Part shown: positions 52,167-61,271 of the stretch, one piece after another | How the letters are laid out: every line of letters starts with the position of its first letter | How positions within the stretch are numbered: the first letter of the stretch is position 1 | From: UBA1764 sp045616685 | Lineage (GTDB): Bacteria; Bacillota; Clostridia; Peptostreptococcales; Anaerovoracaceae | DNA length: 64,000 bases | Direction: 5' to 3' | Assembly (NCBI GenBank): GCA_045616685.1 | Contig: JAZLHF010000022.1 | Span: forward strand, 62,001 to 126,000 | Program-made: the position numbers and the translations under genes | Notes under the pieces: model-generated | The model's database searches: none | What the model was told of the DNA's origin: nothing | Seen by the model: the letters and a program-made list of their open reading frames with translations, nothing else

Positions 52167-53557
52167 TACTTTTTCTTAAATATCTTGGATCTAAACAAGA
52201 TTAAGTTCATTACTGCGAAGAATAAAACTACTATGATTAAAACCATTACTGGCCTATCAGGTGCAATTGCTGCTAAAAGCATAATTGGGAACCCGAATAT
52301 CATTGCAGGGAAATTCTGATAAACCAGATTTTCTGATGCTGGAGTCTTAAATTCTGAATCAATTTCTCTAAGTAAAATAATACCCGTACTGGCTGTTCCA
52401 GTAAGCATACCGTACATTACCATGAATTGTTCTTCCGTATAATCTGGAAATAAAGTCTTAGCAACATAGCGGTTGTAGAAGTATGTTGAAAGGGCTCCTA
52501 ATACTGCAAGTATCACAATGACTAACCAGTAATCATTGATGATATCAATTCTAATTGCTGCAACGCCAGCAACAATCATTAAATCGAAGAAGAATCCGCT
52601 AAGTCTTGTCATCAAAAATGGATTTATATGCTGATGCTTAACAATGCCTTTCTTCATTAGCCAAGTATTAACAACTTTAATTAATGTTGCAGACAGAACG
52701 CCAAGTAAAAAGTTAAATCCAAACAAAATTGACTTCAAGGATCCAACTATAGCACCTAGCCCTGCCATAATTCCATATGCAATAAGATATGCTAAAACAA
52801 TTAGTACAATTTGCATTGTAAGCTTATCAATACTTCCATTCATAGGAATTTCATTTTTGCCTTGAATATCCTGAAGAAGCAATTGTTCTGTTTCAACATC
52901 TTCGCTGCTCCATTTATATTTCATTCCTTTATGCCGTAAAATATTAAGATGAATGACACCACCAATACTTGCTGATAAGAATCCCAAAGCTGCAATTGTC
53001 AAACCAAAGCTCTTACCACCAACAAAACCATATTCAAGTTCATAGATATTTCCGTAATTTAAAGCTTGACCTGTGCCCTGCCCATAGCCGAAAGGTAAAA
53101 GGACTCCGGCAGCAGAAAAAATCTTTGAAGAAATAAGCGATGCAACAATTGTAATCCCAAGCCCCAAAATTGCCTGAAGCAAATACGTTGATACTGTTGT
53201 AATTCCCGTATCAAAGATTTCACGACTTCTCTGCTTTCCAAATTTGCCATTAGATGGTTTAAATGATGTCGCAATAAAACCAAGTGCAAGGCAATGATAT
53301 GTAAAGATTTCCAAGACTGCGCTTCCGTTTCCTCCAAAGAAATTAGTATCAAGAAAACGATTTCCCGTCTTAACTTCATATATAATCGACGTAAGCAAAA
53401 TTAACATTCCACCAAGTACTGATGATGGAATGAGAGATTTCTTTAATGCTGGAATAACTTTTTTTAAAGAGTTTGCAGCAAGGAGGCTAACAAGTAAAAT
53501 AGCTATAAGGTTGAATGAGCCCCATACCTCATAATCCCAAAAACTGAAATTCTCCAT
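52166..53557 (-). CDS. gltS: sodium/glutamate symporter (GltS family)
   Basis: A 463-residue membrane protein with about eleven helices; SLIPSSVLGGMLILL and PFGYGQGTGQALNYG are GltS-like features. It would import glutamate with Na+. Start overlaps the end of the plsC-type gene by 29 nt. Confidence 0.85.
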   Translation of the reverse strand: MENFSFWDYEVWGSFNLIAILLVSLLAANSLKKVIPALKKSLIPSSVLGGMLILLTSIIYEVKTGNRFLDTNFFGGNGSAVLEIFTYHCLALGFIATSFKPSNGKFGKQRSREIFDTGITTVSTYLLQAILGLGITIVASLISSKIFSAAGVLLPFGYGQGTGQALNYGNIYELEYGFVGGKSFGLTIAALGFLSASIGGVIHLNILRHKGMKYKWSSEDVETEQLLLQDIQGKNEIPMNGSIDKLTMQIVLIVLAYLIAYGIMAGLGAIVGSLKSILFGFNFLLGVLSATLIKVVNTWLMKKGIVKHQHINPFLMTRLSGFFFDLMIVAGVAAIRIDIINDYWLVIVILAVLGALSTYFYNRYVAKTLFPDYTEEQFMVMYGMLTGTASTGIILLREIDSEFKTPASENLVYQNFPAMIFGFPIMLLAAIAPDRPVMVLIIVVLFFAVMNLILFRSKIFKKK

Positions 53558-54743
53558 CTAAGTGTTCCTCGTTTACAAATTTGTAATGATAGTAAATGTT
53601 GCAATATTTAAGAGCATTGAAACTTTTATCGCCTTTAATCTGATAAACTTTTTCATTGCTGAAAATGTTAAGCTTGTGATCATTTATGCAAGCCATGGCT
53701 TTTACATCACTGTAATTCAGAGCTAACAAATCATTATCTGTTTTTATCTCAACTCTATCTCCAAAGATTTCAAGCTGAGCATTATTTTGCAGAAGTTTTC
53801 TATTAACACAAACGTTAACACTATATAAATCAGCGAACTCATGATATAAAGGCTTATCAAGAGCCTGATTTAAATCATATTTTCTAATAAAACTCTCTTG
53901 ATAATCATACCAGTCTGTTACTGTATCAAATGGATTGTGCCCATCTAAAGATTCAATATGCATGTTTGGAAGATACTTAAACGCCTTGCCGCAATGCTTA
54001 CATCTAATAATATCTCTGGAGGTTTCAAACTCTGAAATACCACAGTCAGGGCAAACGTAGAATACTCTTTCTAAACCCTCTGCAAGATTGGCACTAATAT
54101 ATTTTCTATCACTATGAACTTCGTCAACATTAAGTTCTTTGCAAATCAAATCATAGAGTTCTTCCTTTGACATGTCGTTATATTCTTCCGGCTCTATTAT
54201 ACGACGAACTCCAGCCATCATATCACCCCTGCGAACATTATCCGCCCAACGGGGTTTAACTCCATAGCCACCTTCAATACGATAAATTGCAAGTGGAAGC
54301 CCCAGTCTTTGCACTAACCCTGCAACTGCCGGCTTTATATAACACTGTTTTCCGCTATATGTTCTATTTCCTTCTGGGAAAAGCGCAATTGATCCGCCTT
54401 CTCTTGCAACACGGATACATGTCTTAACAGCCTTAAGATCCTGTGTTGCCTTAAGAATTGGAATTGGTGCAACACACCACTCAATGAGTCTTGATACAAA
54501 GCCATTAGAAAAAACGTCATCCATAGCGACATAATAGACAGGAGTTTTTAACGAAGAAGCTATAAAAAACTGATCAAAGTCAGTTTGATGATTAGAAAGG
54601 ATTAAAAAATTGCGGTTTCCCTGTTCTGTAAATGCATCAAGCTTCGCATTATACCTAAGTTTTGCATATAAACGCAAAAACGGTCTTGCCATGACCGTTA
54701 GTACTTTATGTCTCAATTTAATCCAATGCTTTTTTGTGCTCAT
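53529..54743 (-). CDS. PlsC-like acyltransferase with C-terminal zinc ribbon
   Basis: A 404-residue protein. The N-terminal PlsC/LPLAT domain has NHQTDFDQF (HX4D), FPEGNRTYSG and an IAPI-like segment. After it come CPDCGISEFE and CKHCGKAF, a zinc ribbon, and an unassigned C-terminal region of about 140 residues. It likely acylates lysophosphatidate or a related lipid at the membrane. First gene of the 12-gene minus-strand run. Confidence 0.85.
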   Translation of the reverse strand: MSTKKHWIKLRHKVLTVMARPFLRLYAKLRYNAKLDAFTEQGNRNFLILSNHQTDFDQFFIASSLKTPVYYVAMDDVFSNGFVSRLIEWCVAPIPILKATQDLKAVKTCIRVAREGGSIALFPEGNRTYSGKQCYIKPAVAGLVQRLGLPLAIYRIEGGYGVKPRWADNVRRGDMMAGVRRIIEPEEYNDMSKEELYDLICKELNVDEVHSDRKYISANLAEGLERVFYVCPDCGISEFETSRDIIRCKHCGKAFKYLPNMHIESLDGHNPFDTVTDWYDYQESFIRKYDLNQALDKPLYHEFADLYSVNVCVNRKLLQNNAQLEIFGDRVEIKTDNDLLALNYSDVKAMACINDHKLNIFSNEKVYQIKGDKSFNALKYCNIYYHYKFVNEEHLDGEFQFLGL

Positions 54744-54778
54744 ATTGGCCCCTAACTTCGGAGTTTACTTACTTATAT

Positions 54779-54784
54779 ATTATA
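54779..54784 (-). promoter_or_regulatory. -10 element of the plsC-gltS operon
   Basis: Minus-strand GTGTATAATAT, TATAAT at 54779-54784, about 36 nt before the plsC-type start. The -35 is weak. Confidence 0.5.
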
Positions 54785-54803
54785 CACCAAAAATGGACAT
54801 TTT

Positions 54804-55415
54804 TTAGTGGCTTTTATTATGCTTTTTTGCCATTAAAAATAGCGATATTTCAGAGAAAATTAAACAAATATGACCCCAAGCTACGCCGTATGGGACAATT
54901 GTCTTAAACGCTTGGAAGATTATAGCCAAAATGATAAAAATGAACATAAAAATCGAAAATTTATCAAATTTTCCGTATTTTTTGATAGTGATAAGACAGT
55001 TAATCAAAGCTAAGGCTGCATATAATACAAATACATAGATGTCAAACCCATTATTTTTATAAAGACAGAGACAGCTGGCAACAAAGCAAATTATACCAAC
55101 AAAATGGATAATACTATTGCCCTGCTTTGTTTTTGCATTGCATAAAGCAATAAGTTCAGTAGAAAAAGCTCCAACAAGTATGTACAAAAATAGATATAAA
55201 ATACCCCATAAAATGCTATGAAGCTTATAATTCATGCTAAAACTATGCAAAATAATACCGCCTAATCCACAAATCGCAACCAAAAAGAATATTCCGCCAT
55301 CACGGTGTTCTTTATCTTTGTTGTTGTATAACAAGATTCCAAATATAATTGCCACGATGACAATAGGGATATCGCTTAAACCTTTATATAATTCTGGCAG
55401 TGAATTAATTAACAT
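54804..55415 (-). CDS. seven-helix membrane protein of unknown function
   Basis: A 203-residue protein with about seven membrane helices. GGIILHSFSMN (helix 2-3) and WGHICLIFSEISLFLM near the end give conserved-looking histidines, loosely like small 7-TM hydrolase-type proteins (DUF6962-like), but I do not recognise it securely. Its ATG lies 7 nt after a TATAAT, so its mRNA may be leaderless. It ends just before the plsC promoter. Confidence 0.6.
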   Translation of the reverse strand: MLINSLPELYKGLSDIPIVIVAIIFGILLYNNKDKEHRDGGIFFLVAICGLGGIILHSFSMNYKLHSILWGILYLFLYILVGAFSTELIALCNAKTKQGNSIIHFVGIICFVASCLCLYKNNGFDIYVFVLYAALALINCLITIKKYGKFDKFSIFMFIFIILAIIFQAFKTIVPYGVAWGHICLIFSEISLFLMAKKHNKSH

Positions 55416-55422
55416 ATTAAGG

Positions 55423-55428
55423 ATTATA
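55423..55428 (-). promoter_or_regulatory. extended -10 of the seven-helix protein gene
   Basis: Minus-strand TGCTATAAT ends 7 nt before the ATG at 55415; there is no ribosome site. Probable leaderless transcript. Confidence 0.55.
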
Positions 55429-55445
55429 GCATCATTTTGCGCATA

Positions 55446-55474
55446 TTGACAGCTAACCCTAAAACTGATACCTT
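55446..55474 (+). promoter_or_regulatory. promoter of the S-layer-type gene
   Basis: Consensus TTGACA (55446-55451), 17-nt spacer ending TGA, TACCTT (55469-55474); leader of about 45 nt with AAAGG before the ATG. Confidence 0.6.
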
Positions 55475-55527
55475 TAAATTAACAACATTATACAGTACTC
55501 AATTTATTTATAAAGAAAGGAAATACA

Positions 55528-57297
55528 ATGAAAAAAGTAATTAGCTTATTATTAGCTCTTACACTTGTATTGTCTATGACATCTATGGCATTCGCTGATT
55601 TAGATGGAAGAAGAAATTTCAGTGTAATTGTTACTGCTGACAAATCCTTAGAATTTGGAGATAGCGAAACAGTTTATTGCCAAATCTTTGGAGTTGACTA
55701 CGATGACCCTTATTTTATCGGAATAAGTATTGACTGGTATACAACCGATAGAAATGTCATTCAAATGCCAAAATCATATTTAACACAAGCTGACACAGAA
55801 ATCACAGTCAAAGCAGTTGGCGAAGGAACTGCTAAAGTTTGTGCACAAGTTACAGCAAACTATATGGATGGCAGACAATATATTGATTATGGGTATACTG
55901 AAATTACAGTAATCGATGACAGAGGAATCGAAGTTTCACCATGGACAAAATCACTCTCAGCTGGCGAAAGCTTTACATTATCAGTTTCAGGTGTTGGCTT
56001 CGGCGGATCAGCATACTTCTGGAGTGATAACCCAAAGGTTGCTAAAGTTGATGACTACGGCAGAGTTACAGCAGTTGGCTCGGGCACAACAAACATTTGG
56101 GCTGAATGGGCTGGCTACAGCGATTGTTGCTCTGTAAATGTTAAAGGCGAAGAACTCACTATCACAGCCCTTACACCAACAAGCCAAAGCAGAAGTGTTA
56201 ATGCCGGTACTTCACAAAAAGATTTAAAGAACAACTTTGATTCAGTATATGGCTACTACCTCAACAGCAAGGGAAATTACAACTTAGTTGAATGTCCTGT
56301 TTCTTGGTATAGCTATGATTACAATTCATCCAGAGCGGGAAGTTACACATTCTATGGAACCGTCTCCGCTCCAGATGGATATAAGCTCGCAAAGAACCTT
56401 GATGATATCGTAATTGCAAGCGTTAAAGTGGTTCAAGGCTACAACATATCAGCATCATTCGACTACAACAATCTTGAAGTTGGAGATACAACAACATTAA
56501 CGGTTAGATTAACGGACAACAAAGGCAATGGCATAAGTACAATCAATGGTTCAAAAGTTCAGATTGCTCTTAACTATGCAAACGGATGCATCACTTTAGA
56601 TAAAAAGTATGTAGCATTAGATAGTAAAGGATATGGCTATGTAACTGTTAATGCAAAATATTCTGGAAACGAATCATTAACAGCTGTTGCTTGGGCTAAC
56701 GGCTCAGAAGTCTGCGGAACAGGTATCTACTTTACAGTTGCAGCTCCATCAGCAAGGCTTCCTTTCACAGATGTAGCTAAGAGTGCTTGGTATTATGATG
56801 ACTTATCAGCAGTTTACAAGATGGGTCTTATTAGCGGTAAATCAGTAACAAAATACGATCCTTCTGCTAACATGACATATGCAGAAGCAATTAAGATTGC
56901 TGCCTGCATGAACCAATATTACTACACCGGAAAAGTTACACTTAAGAATGGTGCTGTTAACTGGTATGACACATATGTAGCATACGCTAAAGCAAACGGA
57001 ATCCCTTACAACTATGCAAACATGAATGCAAAGATTACAAGAAGTGATTATATCCACATTTTCTTCAATGCACTTCCAATATCAGCATTCAGCCAGATTA
57101 ACAACATAAAAGCAGTTCCAGATATGGCGCCAAATGCAGCTCACTATGATGAAATCTTAGCTCTTTATAAAGCCGGAGTTTTAACAGGTGATGCTAAAGG
57201 ATATTTCAATCCAACAAGTTATATAAACAGAGCTGAAGTAGTTGCAATTATCAACAGAATGATGAACGAATCGGCAAGAAAACTCTTAGTTTTATAA
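55528..57297 (+). CDS. secreted protein with Ig-like and SLH domains
   Basis: A 589-residue exported protein. A signal peptide (MKKVISLLLALTLVLSMTSMAFA) is followed by bacterial Ig-like repeats, one of them BIG2 (VSPWTKSLSAGESFTL ... GRVTAVGSGTTNIWAEW). Three SLH-type segments fill about residues 410-585 (FTDVAKSAWYYDDLSAVYKMGLISG and similar). SLH domains anchor to pyruvylated wall polymers, so it is a surface protein. It has its own promoter and terminator. Confidence 0.92.
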   Translation: MKKVISLLLALTLVLSMTSMAFADLDGRRNFSVIVTADKSLEFGDSETVYCQIFGVDYDDPYFIGISIDWYTTDRNVIQMPKSYLTQADTEITVKAVGEGTAKVCAQVTANYMDGRQYIDYGYTEITVIDDRGIEVSPWTKSLSAGESFTLSVSGVGFGGSAYFWSDNPKVAKVDDYGRVTAVGSGTTNIWAEWAGYSDCCSVNVKGEELTITALTPTSQSRSVNAGTSQKDLKNNFDSVYGYYLNSKGNYNLVECPVSWYSYDYNSSRAGSYTFYGTVSAPDGYKLAKNLDDIVIASVKVVQGYNISASFDYNNLEVGDTTTLTVRLTDNKGNGISTINGSKVQIALNYANGCITLDKKYVALDSKGYGYVTVNAKYSGNESLTAVAWANGSEVCGTGIYFTVAAPSARLPFTDVAKSAWYYDDLSAVYKMGLISGKSVTKYDPSANMTYAEAIKIAACMNQYYYTGKVTLKNGAVNWYDTYVAYAKANGIPYNYANMNAKITRSDYIHIFFNALPISAFSQINNIKAVPDMAPNAAHYDEILALYKAGVLTGDAKGYFNPTSYINRAEVVAIINRMMNESARKLLVL

Positions 57298-57368
57298 TCT
57301 GAAACGAAAGAAAAAAGAGGCCTTAAGGCCAATGTCATTACGCAAACACTTTTGACACCCGACAAAAT

Positions 57369-57395
57369 ACCCAGTCCAGTTTTAAAGGACTGGGT
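57369..57395. terminator. bidirectional terminator shared by converging genes
   Basis: ACCCAGTCC (57369-57377) pairs with GGACTGGGT (57387-57395); T-rich on the plus strand (ATTTTTTG) and on the minus strand (ATTTTGT). The stop codon of the DUF4353 gene lies in the loop. Confidence 0.88.
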
Positions 57396-58869
57396 ATTTT
57401 TTGTGCTCTGGTGGCAACTTCGGTGGCGTGTTGCCGTTTCCGCTCTCAAACTGGTTTTGACTGTCCGGACCAGAGAAACCGCCTTGCCCATTTCTGTCAC
57501 CGGGGTTAAATCCATCTTGATTGCCAAAGTCACCCATACCACCGCTTTTTGTATTGTTGACGGTGATTTCCATTTCATTGTTTCCAACTTTTAAAGTCAC
57601 TATATCTCCTACGGCAATATCAGGAGAACTAATGATGACGGAAGTAAAGGAACAAGGAATCTCTTTACTGATAATTTCTTTACCGTTAGCACCAAGAACA
57701 CTTATTGTTTCGTTTTCGCTACCGGAAACCATCCCCATAATAAAGCCTTGCGTCGAATCGCTGTCAGGACATTCTGTCATCTGACTTGACCCGCAGGCAA
57801 TAACCGTTCCACCCGAAATCGTGCATTTTCCACCGTTTTCACTGCCGTAATCAATAGCATTGTTTGTGCCTGTTCCCGCAACACTAATAAATACATTACC
57901 ACCGCTAATATTAATGCTGCCGTTAGAATCGAATCCGTCCGCGTCTCTGCCGTTTTTATTGATAACGGTAATGTCTCCGCCCAAAACTGTAATCAGCGAT
58001 GCTTTGCCGTTGCCATTTGCATTGATTCCGTCATCACTCGGTGTGATATTTACACTTCCGCCAGCTATGGTGATATCATTGGCTTCAATTCCCTCATAGC
58101 ACTCGGTGATGTTGATATTCCCCGATTCCAGATAGAATAAGGCTGTTTCATCATCATTTCCTGCGTGTAAACCGTCGTCCCCTGCCGAAACCGTAATTGT
58201 TGTATTACAAATCTTAATGGCATCATGTGCGTGAACGCCGTCAACTTTAGCGGTGACATTGATATTGCCTCCCGTAAATACAAGATTGTCATTACACACA
58301 ATACCGTGAAGATTGTCTGATGTTACGGTAAGATTTCCCTTTCCGTTTACCGTCAAATCATCCCGTGAAAATATACAGCCGTCAATTTTCGTCTCTTCGT
58401 CGTCGTTTTCAAAGACAAGCGTGTTTTGGCTATTTTCTTTAAGTGTCAGAAAAATCTTATCTGCCTGCTTGATGTAAAGTGGAGGTTCGGTTTTTGAGGT
58501 AATATCCACATTGTCAAATAACAACCATATTTTATCGTCTCCATCAGCATCAACATAAATGGACCCGTCAAGAGTTCCGCTGATTACATATTTTCCAGCG
58601 TAAGTTATATACAAAGTATTGTTGTTGAAATAAGCACCGTTTCCGTTGATAGTTGCAGAATCACCGCTCAAAACGATATTGCAGGCGCCTGCCGTATCCC
58701 ATTCCGCGTTCAAATCATTAGCAGTAAACATTTCACTTGTGTTTTCGTCTTCTTCACTGTGGATAACAGTAATTCCAAGTTTTTCACCGAATGTAAACAG
58801 TATCGTTAGAACGAGCGTCAGACAGACAATGGCAATACAGATTTTATCTATATGCTTGCTTGTTGACAT
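57382..58869 (-). CDS. DUF4353 carbohydrate-binding-like surface protein
   Basis: A 495-residue protein with one N-terminal membrane helix (ICIAIVCLTLVLTILFTF), then a long repetitive beta-rich region with repeated GDDG, SDDGINANG and NGKGNLTVTSDN units, and a Gly/Asn/Pro-rich tail. This is the pattern of DUF4353 proteins, predicted beta-helix carbohydrate binders. It follows DUF4956 and VTC-type genes, a recurrent trio. Base composition is visibly more GC-rich than most of the window. Its last codons lie in a terminator stem. Confidence 0.85.
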   Translation of the reverse strand: MSTSKHIDKICIAIVCLTLVLTILFTFGEKLGITVIHSEEDENTSEMFTANDLNAEWDTAGACNIVLSGDSATINGNGAYFNNNTLYITYAGKYVISGTLDGSIYVDADGDDKIWLLFDNVDITSKTEPPLYIKQADKIFLTLKENSQNTLVFENDDEETKIDGCIFSRDDLTVNGKGNLTVTSDNLHGIVCNDNLVFTGGNINVTAKVDGVHAHDAIKICNTTITVSAGDDGLHAGNDDETALFYLESGNINITECYEGIEANDITIAGGSVNITPSDDGINANGNGKASLITVLGGDITVINKNGRDADGFDSNGSINISGGNVFISVAGTGTNNAIDYGSENGGKCTISGGTVIACGSSQMTECPDSDSTQGFIMGMVSGSENETISVLGANGKEIISKEIPCSFTSVIISSPDIAVGDIVTLKVGNNEMEITVNNTKSGGMGDFGNQDGFNPGDRNGQGGFSGPDSQNQFESGNGNTPPKLPPEHKKYPVL

Positions 58870-58881
58870 AATCCATTCTCC

Positions 58882-59553
58882 TTATCCCATATAATCCCCG
58901 TTGTAACTGACAAGTATTGCACTATTTACGCCACTCATAGCAGAAAGAGCGTTGATGAAATCCGTATTGTTGTCTTTCAAACGAATTTCCATATTCAGCT
59001 CAACAAGACCATTCTGTGCAGACTTGGATTTGATAACGCAGCGCTCGACCTGAGCATTTACATATTTCATAGCCTCTTGTTCCGCTTCGTGATCTACGCA
59101 GGAAAGAACAATGATGTAGGGATTCTTATGCGATTTATGATTGACAAAAAACAGCAGAATAAGTCCAATTATAACGCTTCCTATTACGGCAAGCGGAATC
59201 ATTCCAGCTGCAAGGATAATACCTGCGGCAATCGACCAAAACAGGAATGCAATATCAAGCGGCTCTTTGATAGCGGTACGAAATCGTACAATAGACAACG
59301 CACCAACCATACCAAGTGAAAGCACGACATTTGAAGTAACGGCAAGAATGACCTGTGAAGTAATCATAGTAAGAGCAATTAGTGTTACCCCAAACGAGGA
59401 TGAATACATAACACCCTGATAAGTTTTTTTATAAACGTAGAAAATAAATAGTCCAATACCAAATGCAAGTACAATTGTGAGTAGCATGTCCAAAGGACTA
59501 ACTGCCGTTACATTTTCGAGGAAATTCGATTTAAAAATATCATTAAAAGTCAT
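58882..59553 (-). CDS. DUF4956 membrane protein
   Basis: A 223-residue protein with about four membrane helices and the core SLGMVGALSIVRFRTAIKEPLD, conserved in DUF4956, then a cytoplasmic C-terminal domain. It is commonly encoded beside VTC-type polyphosphate polymerases and CotH or DUF4353 proteins; the molecular role is unknown. It shares the GC-richer composition of the DUF4353 gene, and the VTC gene lies 16 nt upstream. Confidence 0.88.
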   Translation of the reverse strand: MTFNDIFKSNFLENVTAVSPLDMLLTIVLAFGIGLFIFYVYKKTYQGVMYSSSFGVTLIALTMITSQVILAVTSNVVLSLGMVGALSIVRFRTAIKEPLDIAFLFWSIAAGIILAAGMIPLAVIGSVIIGLILLFFVNHKSHKNPYIIVLSCVDHEAEQEAMKYVNAQVERCVIKSKSAQNGLVELNMEIRLKDNNTDFINALSAMSGVNSAILVSYNGDYMG

Positions 59554-59569
59554 AATATTTCTCCTTTAT

Positions 59570-60241
59570 TTAACCGTAAATACGGCACTGAGCATATTTT
59601 GAAAACGCAGATGCATGTCTACTAGGAATTGACACCGCATCCTTTATAATATCAGGCAGGTAATCATCCCATTTAACCTCAAAGATTATCGGAGCTTCAC
59701 CTGCTGGCATAGTTAACGTACCCGGATTAAGAAAATCTGTCCTAAAGTCTCCTGTTCTTATGTCATAGTCAATTGTTGCCCTAACATTTCCAGGACCATA
59801 TACAAATGGCATTCTCTTGTAATCAACAATTGTCCTAAGCTTAAGTAGCTGAGATTTCATCTTTGTGTACAGCTCTTTGCAAAGTGGGCGATCGCTTTTT
59901 ATCATCCAGGCTATATTTCCATCAACAATGCTTTGTGCTTCGTTTTTTGAAATTACGCAAAACTCTTTTGCACAAAGCCCATTAATTTTACTTTTCTTTT
60001 CAAGCGTAATAAACGATGTGTCACCGTTATAAAATCTGATACGAAATTTTTCACGATAATTTACGCCATCGACTTTTTCGCGCAGTGCTTTATCATTAGG
60101 AGTGTCAAAGTAAACACTGCGAATTTGATATCTTCCGTCTTTAGCATGTGGATCGTTTTGCATTACAGCCTTTAAACGCATTTGCAAGGTTAATGAGTCT
60201 AAATAGCTAATTTCGTGTTTCCACTCATGACGATATTTCAT
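59570..60241 (-). CDS. VTC-domain polyphosphate polymerase-like protein
   Basis: A 223-residue soluble tunnel-fold protein, started at 60241 (MKYRHEWKHEISYLD) after AAAGGAG. RSVYFDTPNDKALREK, YREKFRIRFYN and ITLEKKSK carry the basic residues that line the VTC tunnel, and EVKWDDYLPD ends it. VTC domains polymerise polyphosphate from ATP in yeast; in bacteria this role is inferred. Composition is AT-rich like the rest of the chromosome, unlike the two downstream genes. Confidence 0.87.
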   Translation of the reverse strand: MKYRHEWKHEISYLDSLTLQMRLKAVMQNDPHAKDGRYQIRSVYFDTPNDKALREKVDGVNYREKFRIRFYNGDTSFITLEKKSKINGLCAKEFCVISKNEAQSIVDGNIAWMIKSDRPLCKELYTKMKSQLLKLRTIVDYKRMPFVYGPGNVRATIDYDIRTGDFRTDFLNPGTLTMPAGEAPIIFEVKWDDYLPDIIKDAVSIPSRHASAFSKYAQCRIYG

Positions 60242-60255
60242 GACTTCTCCTTTCT

Positions 60256-60275
60256 TTTGGCATCCTCTTGCCAAA
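60256..60275 (-). repeat. inverted repeat in the VTC leader
   Basis: TTTGGCA (60256-60262) and TGCCAAA (60269-60275), 6-nt loop, immediately before the ribosome site of the VTC gene. Possible operator or mRNA hairpin. Confidence 0.45.
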
Positions 60276-60314
60276 GTATGTGTAAAGTATAGAGTGCCAT
60301 ACTGAATTAGTGCT

Positions 60315-60356
60315 TAAAAAATAAAAAGAAGACGACATAGCTCTATGTCATCTTCT
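60315..60356 (-). terminator. strong minus-strand terminator, probably of the original tRNA-fMet gene
   Basis: About 13-bp stem from 60327-60340 with 60343-60356, followed on the minus strand by TTTTTATTTTTT. It lies downstream of the tRNA-fMet 3' fragment and likely ended that tRNA transcript before the element integrated. Confidence 0.85.
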
Positions 60357-60430
60357 AACATTGGTTGCGGGGATACATACACATCCGAACAACAACAAAA
60401 TAGTGCGCCGCAAAGGACGCACAGCAAAGT

Positions 60431-60474
60431 TGGTTGCGGGGGTAGGATTCGAACCTACGACCTTTGGGTTATGA
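60431..60474 (-). pseudogene. 3' half of tRNA-fMet, attachment-site remnant
   Basis: On the minus strand the sequence runs from CTCATAACCC (anticodon loop) through AAAGGTCGTAGG, TTCGAAT, CCTAC, then CCCCGCAACCA. This matches the 3' half of initiator tRNA-Met exactly where tyrosine recombinases cross over. The 5' half is absent: the next bases (60475 on) do not form the anticodon stem. A second copy of only the last 11 nt (TGGTTGCGGGG, plus strand) is at 60362-60372. Confidence 0.85.
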
Positions 60475-60854
60475 GGCGTTATTTTCACTTTTTGCAGTGT
60501 TTAGTAAAATCGCACAATGTGTTGCAATTTCAAGCAAAACTGTTACTTTTCGTTTAGTCTTGTTTAGCCTTGTTTTTGGCCTTTTTGTACAAAAAGTTGT
60601 CCAAAAGATGTCCACAAAATGAATTGAAGATTACACGTTTATTGAGCGATCGAACTTTAATTTAACCGCCAACACATCAGCCCTACAAATTATAATTTTG
60701 CCAAGGAATAAGACGATTTTCTACACAGGCACGCTGTCTTCGTACACAATACAGAAATCGTTGTAGACGCTTCCTCAATCATGAAACGGCTGACACCACT
60801 TTTTCTCACACGTTTTTTCTTTTTAACAATCGTATTTTAGTTATATACCTAAGG
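60475..60854. other. gene-free element end with short direct repeats
   Basis: No gene is visible over 380 nt. Three tandem related units TTGTACAAAAAG, TTGTCCAAAAGA and ATGTCCACAAAA lie at 60585-60619, and GTTTAG occurs three times between about 60509 and 60567. They resemble integrase arm-type sites at the end of an integrated element. The rest shows no clear signal. Confidence 0.5.
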
Positions 60855-61259
60855 CTATCTTTGTGTATAAAGTAAATTCAATATGCTTTTACGCTTGATG
60901 ATTCCAATGAAAAAGTTCCTATCATCCACAATAGGTACAAAATTTTGATCTAAAGCAAGCTTGAATATTTCGTCTTCGGAAACGTTGTGTCTGCAAGCTA
61001 AATATGGTCGATATTTTTCTATTTGAATTACACGAATGTTTTCTGCCTGCTTGATATCAAAATTCGCTTGATTTTTTATATAACGCAAAATATCACCTTC
61101 AGATACGGTTGTAATGAAGTTTCCCTCATTTCCTATAATTGGGACAACACTAAATTTATGATAATCAAACTTTTCTAGAGCTTGTCTAATTGTTGTCTCT
61201 TCTGTTAAATAATTTGTTTTACTTTTCTCGGTAAAAAAGTCTGTTGCAAATATATTCAT
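60855..61259 (-). CDS. CBS-domain protein
   Basis: A 134-residue stand-alone pair of CBS domains (about 10-70 and 75-133; SVVPIIGNEGNFITTVSEGDILRY and FVPIVDDRNFFIGIIKRKSIL). CBS pairs bind adenine nucleotides. Encoded 12 nt after the CNNM/CorC-type transporter, it may regulate that protein or sense the cell's nucleotide state. Confidence 0.88.
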   Translation of the reverse strand: MNIFATDFFTEKSKTNYLTEETTIRQALEKFDYHKFSVVPIIGNEGNFITTVSEGDILRYIKNQANFDIKQAENIRVIQIEKYRPYLACRHNVSEDEIFKLALDQNFVPIVDDRNFFIGIIKRKSILNLLYTQR

Positions 61260-61271
61260 ATTATTCCCCTT

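Noticed and set aside
60362..60430. A second tRNA gene ending in CCCCGCAACCA
   Set aside because: Only the last 11 nt match; no T arm or anticodon arm can be folded upstream.
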